From the NCBI GenBank assembly GCA_948470475.1, contig OX419345.1, positions 14,318,800 through 14,382,799 of the forward strand: 64,000 nt of DNA. Reading direction: 5' to 3'. The stretch is from Galaxea fascicularis. Lineage: Eukaryota; Cnidaria; Anthozoa; Scleractinia; Euphylliidae. Shown piece by piece: positions 43,101 to 52,100 of the stretch (within the stretch, counting starts at the first letter, position 1; every line of letters starts with the position of its first letter). The translations under genes were made by a program, and so were the position numbers. Below the pieces are notes generated by a model, which saw only the letters and a program-made list of their open reading frames with translations, was not told where the DNA came from and made no database searches.

Positions 43101-46100
43101 TAGTGTTGTGATTGGTACTTGAATCAGCATCCAACAAGTGCCCAAGATTTCTCGAAAACAACCAACAACCAACTGTTGGGTCCACTACAATGTTGGATGT
43201 TGTTGGCAAATCATGCTGGGAAAGTTTTTTCAGTTGCACTTCGAAATGAACTGGTAATATGAAACCATGGGTAGGTGGTCACTGGAAGCAAAGGGAGTGA
43301 GTGGTGGCTGCGGACTACATGTTTCACGAAAAATGGATTAATAACCACTTCAAAACATGGGACGATCGCCGATTAAAAAATATAAATATATATTTATATG
43401 GCAAATCGCATAAGAGAGAAAATGTATGTCGCCTCGACTAGTCACTTATTTTGATCGTAAGACATGCAATGATATGGTGAAAACACTTTTTCTCGGCTTT
43501 AACTAGTATATTTCATTACACTGACCTTCAGAAACCATCTATAACGCAGCTGCTGGGTTTGGTACTTCTTTCTCTGGGTCCATGTGGCAACAGTCGATTG
43601 ATGATGGCCGCGTCAACTACAGAAAAGCACTTACCGATGGAATCAACGGCGCAATTTCATCAGCCCTTCCACGAATAAGCCGTAATTAATTACTCTTGTT
43701 TTTACTTTGATTTTCCCACTTTTTATCATGCTACTTCATTGCGGATAAGGGAAGGGAAGTTAAATGGCCAGCTGGCGAGCCACGTTCAATTAGCCAATGC
43801 CAAACTGAAGCCTGAGGCCTATATATCGGGCACAAATAGCTGTCCTTCTTACTTGGTAGACTTAAGGGGTACTACCCGCTACCACGTGACCATAGCGTCA
43901 CGTGTCCATGGCTTCAGCTTACCTAATCGTTTTCACACGAAGCCGCATCCCACAAACTGCAGTGTTTTCAGTGTATCGTGTATCATCACTAATTTTCATC
44001 TGCTCCTTTTTGCTCTCCCTGCAGCCTATTGTAATGAGATCATAGACGATCTCATCGACAAGACAGTTAAAAATATATTTGTGCCAAAGATACTACCCTG
44101 GGTGGAAAACATGACTGATTTCGTCATAAATTGGGTGCGGTCCTTGGATCCGGTAAGAAGATATGGAATAATTTGTGTGTATTTTTGTTTATCTTATCGT
44201 CTGTGGGAATTAGAGTCTAACCTTGCCAATTTTTATGATCGCATAAAGAAAACAAAGTTAAGAACCCCTGTATACATTCAAATGTTGGTTCTGTTTTGTT
44301 CAACAAACCACTTCTGTGACTTTCAGGCTTAATGACATTTATTACGGTTTGCTATCATGGAATGAGGGATGTCAACCTTAGAAATTTTGTTTAAATATGT
44401 CTCTTTCACCCCCCACTTCCCAAAATTGTTATCAACTGAAAATAGTTCTCTCATTTGAGACAATTACTCAATGCCTTCCTCTTGACTTCAAATGAAGTTT
44501 GGTGCACATACGTAAACTTCTCCATAATTTGAGTTGTAATAAAATCACCATAGCAACTCAAGTATACACTGGCGCAACTAACCTGTTTAAATACAACAGA
44601 TGTAAGCAGCGTTAAAAAAGCAATTTAGAATTCTTTGTATATGCACTGACCGTAACTGGTACTAAGCGAGGGAAAATACGTGCTAGTTTCAATTCGATTG
44701 GTTTCCGAATCGGTTTGGACAAGTCTTGGTGACCAATCAGATGTACAAAACCAAAACTAACGATTCAAACCAGTTAAACAATTGAAGAGACGAGTAGCAT
44801 TAGTCAAATGTTATAAGGTCATAAACTTGAAACGCGTCCAGTGATATTGTGTGCAGAGCAATGACAAGTCGAACCATATTTATTTTTCTCTTGATATAGA
44901 ACGACATGATCGGTCCTCCTGGATATGGAGACGCGCGCTTTATTTCATTCAACGCACCGCTGAACTACAAGATTCGATTTGAGAACGACCCTAATGCCAC
45001 TGCGCCTGCTCAACACGTGATCATTTTGCACACGCTAGATGGAGACCTGGACGTACGAACATTTCGAATCATTGCTTTTGGGTTTGGAAATTACACCAGG
45101 AAGCTGTCTAACGCAAGGGCTTTCATTCAGGTATTTATGTTAAAAGGAATTACAAACCAATATCATATAGAATTTGCAGAACCCAAATACATCATTTACA
45201 CAATTTATATTCGCAATTTAAGGATCATACCAGTCGGTTTCTATCTCTAAAACCTGAGATTGCATTACCAAAATGAAAAAAAAAGCGAAAAAAAAAATTA
45301 GCATTTGGAAGGATCGCTGGAGGTCAATTAAACATGCATGCAAGCCAGACGCGATTCAAATTTCAATCTTAATTGAATATCTGAAATCTTACTGACAATG
45401 TAGAATGTAGTTTCATTCACCAGGCGTGCGTTTCTCGAAACCCCCGAAATTTTTCGGGCCTATTTCGGGCGCCTTAATTTTCTTCCCTTTCGTATCTCAA
45501 AATCATAGTAGAAACCCAGCTTTCAAGAATAAGCGGATCGTATTTTTGGAAAAGGCTTTTCGGGCCCGAAAAGTTTTCGGAACTTTTGAGAAATGGGCCC
45601 CAAGAGCGAAGCAATTGTATCCTCACTTGGTCCTTAAGCCTTTCGAGGTTTCTCATACTTCTTCGAGTTTCATTTTCGTTTGTACACTCATTCATTCCTT
45701 TCTTCCTTTCTTAGGAGACGATTGACCTGCGGTCGGAGAAAAATATATATGTGCGAGTGATTGCTGGTATTGACGTCGTGACTCGTAAAGCACGCTGGGA
45801 GTTCCAGAGCCTCGATCCAGAGACAGGTATATTGTTTGTCGCCATACAGGATAACACAGGATTAAACATTAGACTGATGATATGCATGTAATCGACCTAA
45901 GCAACTTTCCTGACTGAAAAGGAAAAGATTTCGACAGACAGCATCCCAGTGTTGCAATAACATGTACGTTTAATTTGTCCCTTTGCCAAACGAAAGAATT
46001 ACAATGGATTACACGAGACACCCAAAAAACACTTGTTCATTTTCTTAGTTCACTGGCTCATAGCTACTTTGGTGATAATTTATGACAGACCCTATCCTCG

Positions 46101-49100
46101 TTATGGCCAGAGCCCTGTTGAAAGAGCAGTAGGATAATAACATCTTTTGATGCATGTGCTTGTAGGTGAACCTCCAGAGGATCCTCGCATTGGCTTCCTT
46201 CCCCCCAACAACGGTACTACAGGCCAAGGATTTGTCGCGTTCACGGTTCGCCCAAAGAAGAATTTACCGTCTCTGTCAAGAATTGATGCTCAAGCTAGCA
46301 TCTATTTTGACAAGAATGAGCCAATCGACACTCCGCCAATCTTTAATACGGTAAGGAAAGTGGACGAATGCTGTAAAAATTTGTCAAAAGGTTTATGTGT
46401 CCATTCGCTGATTTACACGAAATTTCACTGGCGTTGTTTTCATCTTCAGCTTTCCTTTCACCCTCTCAAAATGCAGTAAACATGCCATGACATTCCTAAC
46501 TGCTTAATTTTTTGCGCTCTTGTCGCGCCTGAAGACTGCTGGCGATTTCAGCTGGGGCGGTTCCGATTGCGCCACATTAGTGCTTTCACGCCCTTAACCT
46601 CGCAACCGAAATGTCTCTTTCACACTTGCTTTGGCATTTTCGCTGGACGTTCAGTACGCGAACGAGGCATAATCTGAGTGAGAATACAGTGAAAGATTGT
46701 AACACCTGAATTAGGTAGAATTTTAGAGTTCTGGGTGCTAGATAAAAAACGAGGACACCTTTAAGGGCAAAAACGACCCAAAATAATGCTCCTAATAAGG
46801 AATTTCAGAAATTTCAATGTATCCTTCTTTATTTTATGCCCGTCAAGCAAACGAGGGCTCACAGTCTCGAAATACAACTTTTTACACAAATTCGTCTATA
46901 CCTTTCAAATAGCCGGGTATGTTTTTGGTTTGTAATCGACTCCATATCGGAATGTTCACCATATTAATAATTGTCCCTTCATGCATGTAGTTTATATTTG
47001 TTGTCCAGCCATGGTACATTATGTTCCATTTCATCGATTTGTGAATTAGCACGAATACACATTTTAACTTCTATGTCGTCTTTCTCGCTAAAAGATTGAC
47101 AGCACGGCGCCCTCCTCCAATCTGTCTGTTTTGGGTGACGTCATGAAGGTTGGCACGCTGGCCGTGGACATCGCCACCAGAGATGAGGGATCTGGGGTGC
47201 AGTCAGTTGACATTTTCTACCAAAAAATCTCCAAAGCTGACGGTTAGTTGTAAGAAGACGTTGTTTTAGGAAGATCACAACAGATTGGCCGAAAAGTGGA
47301 ACCAACGAGAAAGGTTGAAAGTCTACCAACTGTACCCAAGAAGGACCGGAGGTTGAGGAGCAATGCAACGTACAGTGCATATCGTATCATATCGTGGTTT
47401 AGGCGGAACCTTCAATTAAGAAGCGGCTGTCCACCATAGTTGACCTTGTGAACCACTTGTCCTCTCATCCGAATGAATTTTGTATTAAAAGGCGTGTTAA
47501 GCACGAATAGGAACTTGTTTCCCGAAATTCAGAGACCACCTTTGGTCAAGCAAAATTTAACGGGAAACTTGAAGGCATCTTTTATCAATATCTTACTTTC
47601 CAAACTTAGGAAACTTAGTCAGTTGGGGGTAAAAAGGTCTCTCCGTTACGTCACACCCGGGTAGTATACAACTCACCAGCTTCCCGGCTACTCAAAAAGG
47701 ACATAAATGAAATAGAAAATGATACGATTAAGACATCCGACTACATGTACTTTCCTAAATTTTCAAAAATTCCGTTTATTTCAGGCTCGTTCCAAGAGCA
47801 AACCTTTCTGCCATTATTGTCCGGCTTAACAGCAGAGACAGCGTTCCTCCCTCTGTCTCCTGGAAACAAGTACTCTTTACTGGCCTCTGCTGTTGATTTT
47901 GTTGGCAACAGACAGCCGATGGACTGGAATCGAGCAATCACAGTCGACTTTGAACTGCAGAAACGTGAGTTTTGTCGTTAACGTTTGAATGTGAATTGTG
48001 GCAAAAACTACAATACCGCACTGTTTGTCACTCCTTACAGCGACCACGTACCAACAGACTTAAGTGCTCATTTCAGTAATGACGTGATAAATAAGGTATA
48101 GACTGTGAATTACGTCTGCCATAGATATCGTAACGTGCACATAAGTGCAAATACAAGCTTACATCTTCGTTGTACTCGTTGATCAGTTCCCGGTCAAGCA
48201 AAGATGTATAACCATTGAAATACGGTATGGGGTAACTATGGAACATTAAAACAACGGTTCCACATATATAAGAAGAACGAGCCTTCACAGCGTTAACATT
48301 TTGCTTTCATTCACAGCTTCCTGTGACAACAACAACAATTGTTCTGGTCGTGGAAACTGCACTGTGCTCAACTTCTGTGTTTGTGATGATGGATTCTATG
48401 GGGTTAACTGTTCACTGGGTAAATATCAATGTAATCAGCTAACTAGCTGATGAGGGCGCAGCCCGAATCAACTTTCGTGCACAGAAATCGAGGGCGAATA
48501 TTAGTCGTTCAAAACTAAACAAGTAAATTATCTAAGTTCTCCCCGCAGACACTTTGAAAACACGAAGAAGCGACCGCCATTTTGTTGACAAGCGCTACTA
48601 TCTATCTATCACAGAACAGATAGCGAGTAGCTCAGCCAATCAGAGACCGGCATTCGTGATAGAACGCTAGTAGATTTATACTTTAAACCCTATTAGATGA
48701 ACACTTATAAGCCAAAGGTCATCACAACACTGTTTCTAGAAACGCTCATTTTACAGAAGGCAAATATGGCGCTATTGGTGTTTTCAATGGAACAAACGGA
48801 GGTTAAGTATAAAAAGCAGCTAGAATGTCGAAAGTTATTTCGTATTTGCTTTGGTTTTGATTTACTTTGCTCTTTGATTGATTGACAAAACTCGCGCCAC
48901 TTTCTCAGCCAACAAGAAGCCAATAAGAAGCAAACCAAAACCACGAGTTGCACGCGCGCATTTCCCTGCGATTGGGGCCGGTTGCATTGAATCACGTCAA
49001 ATTCTGATTGGTTCACAGAGCTGTCTACGTCTTTTGTGGTTGGTCAGATTAATTGCTTTGGTTTTAGTTCAACGACAGTCGATTGAAACCAACTAGTAAA

Positions 49101-52100
49101 AGATGGACTCCAGCTAGTCTGGCTTGTTTTAAGAACGATCAGAGCTAATCTGGTTTAACTGCTTTGACAACCTAAAGGGTTTCATCGCAGTTAATCAAGT
49201 AATAGGGTTATTGAAAAACTCAGCCCTGTAGGTTACTTATGATTCGAAAAGAAGGAAGCAGCACAAAAGCTTCTCACCACAAACAACGCAAACATAACAT
49301 AACTGTCATGCAAGATAATCTGTTTTTCTTTTTTCAGGTAATTTACGCTCGCAGCTAATTGTCCTAAAGATTTAAATGCTCTCATTGCATTGATTTGTAG
49401 ATTTTCCTTTGCGTTTTGAGACTCCGATCATCAACGTAATGTACAGCGACACCGTGGAAGACATGCGCACTCTGCTATACCTTTCCGCTTTCATCCCGGA
49501 TTTTACCAGCAGCCAATACAACAAAAACTTTACCTTGAAAATTGTCATCGATGATGTTCCCCAAGGATTCACTGTTAACAAAGGATGCCTGAATGGTAGT
49601 CGCGTCACGCTGGAACGTGAAGACTTTGGCGACGTTTGGTTGACACCGAAGAAAGACTTTTCCGGACTTGTAACGTTAAACATCACTGCGCAAGCAACCA
49701 CGCCAAGAGAAAGAAAAATCGCGAGCAGCCAAATTTTTATTAAGATCGAAGCCGTCGCTGACGCCCCTTCTCTCAATGTAAGCGTTCCTTGTTATCATTG
49801 GAACAGCAGCAACAAGATTATACCAGTTTCTTTGGAAAGTCACCTGCATGATTTGGACGGGTCCGAGAATTTAACGATCACCACCACTGGTTTCCCGACT
49901 GGATATCGATTAATTGAGAGGAATTTCTCTGAAGTCGTCAATGGTAGCAACCACACCATCTCACGTAATTGGCGTGGTTGGCTTCTGTCTTTTAACGGAA
50001 CATTGAAACCTTTCGTTCTGTGGGTTACAGCCCTAGCGGAGGAAAAATCCAATGGCGACAAAGCGAATAACACGATAGCTGTTAATGTGGACTATTGTGG
50101 TAAGTTACGTAATACTAACGGTTTGCTGACAGAAATACCTCTTACTAACAGAGTTCGAGGTCCGTACTGTAAGTTACAGACCGAGTTTTTTTTTCCCGTG
50201 CGCTTATGGCCCAAATGCGAAGCGCGCGGGCCATAAATCAACAGGAGAATACGAGGATCCGTGACTTACAATACGGACCGAGAAAACGAGGTTAGTACTT
50301 GATATTTATTTACATCTCTGAGGTTCGTTAATCGGGCGCGCGGGAAAGGAAACCTTCAAATTTAGCGGGCCGTACAGGAGAATACGTCCCGCAAAATTGA
50401 CCAATCACAGCGCGCGTACTCATGAACTGAGAGATAATAATGTAAAGGAGACCTTGGGCACTGAACCGACGTCACTACTGCGAAGTGGTGACTGAGCAAG
50501 TGATAAAAACGGTTGGGTTGGGTAGAGAAAGTCGTCTGCGTTGAAGACGACGACGTCGGACAAAATTCCTTCTTTCTAACAGACCAAACAAATCGTAGGT
50601 TTCATTATGGTAGAACACAATTCTATGCCGACAGGGTAGTTTCTTCGTATGTATAGAATTCCCCGACAGAAACAACCGTGTAAGAAAAACTGTACCCGAC
50701 GTAATTATTCGTGCAACAAAGTTTGTGCTTGAAATACTCTTTTTTTTTCCACGCGGCTACCGTGATCGCGAGATAGGAAATGTTCGCCAGTCGCAATCGG
50801 AACCAATCAGATCTCAGGAATTGGAGGATAGCTAGCGCCCACTCACGAGCAGAGATGAATGTTCGTAAGTTTAGCGTTCGGATCTCCAAATTTAAGGACA
50901 TAATTGTAATAGCAATAAGCTGGCTAGGCTAGGATGCAAATAAATCTTCTGAAGTTTTCATTCAACGTTGAGGCCTGATTCACGTTTTTTCCATGAAAAC
51001 GAGCCGTCATTCGGTATAGCTCGTGTTACGATAATATGCTTGTCTCTTTCCTAGTCACCTGCGAAGCGGTAAACAACTGCTCCGCTCGTGGAAATTGCAG
51101 TAAAGTGAATACTTGTGATTGCAAAAGCGGATTCAAGGGATCCCTTGATTGCTGGATGGGTAAGTCCGGTTCACTTATCTCTTTTTGCCCACTGAACTCA
51201 AGCAAATAGTTCCATCAGGATTTAATTCTGGGCCTTGGCTTTACTTGCGTTCTTGGTTTTACTTGCAGTTTCTTGCGAAAGAGTGAGTAATTGCTCCGGA
51301 CATGGTAACTGTACTGGCCCAAACGTGTGCACTTGCGAAGATGGATTCAAAACAATCGGCTGTTCACAAGGTAGAAAAGAATACCATTGTGATGCATGCT
51401 ATTAGCTTCTTAAGAAACCATGTTATCAAGCCGATTTATTAATTGTTTAACGAAGGAGACCAAAGTGTGGAGCAAAACACTTAAAGAAAGGCGAGGGCGG
51501 AAACAGTGAGACAAATTCTACCCACCTGCTTTGTGGGATACGAAGCTAAACTGTGCGTGCTCATTGTTTAGGGGGCGAGCGCTATTTAATACCGACTGAT
51601 CTTAATAGCTCCTTCAATTCCCTTTGATTGTTCTCGAGAATACCCAAGTTCCACCCTAAAAAGCGAATAAGAAGGTATAATCTTTGCCGTTAAGCTCGCC
51701 TAAACTTTGTGCTCCAGTGAACAAAACCAACACCGAGTTCGCAAAGTAAACTTTAGGTTAATACCTGAACAAATCGTGTGCTTAGTAGCTACGACGTTTT
51801 GTAAATCTATAGTCTAAGAATTTGCATTGACCTCAATAGTCCTTTCTTCTGTTACAACACTCATCCATGATTACGATTTTTCATTTCAGTGTCTTGTGAA
51901 TTAGTGAATCACTGTTCAGGTCAAGGTGGTTGCAGCGGACCTAATGTGTGCACTTGTCACAGTGGATTCAAAGGAGCAAATTGTTCAGAGGGTATTTTGG
52001 TTATATCACTACTAATTGGTGCATGTCGTATACGAATAACTTTTGTTGGCCAATGCATTGCAATTATGCCTTTCTTTGTGAAATAAACAGGGAATATTTC

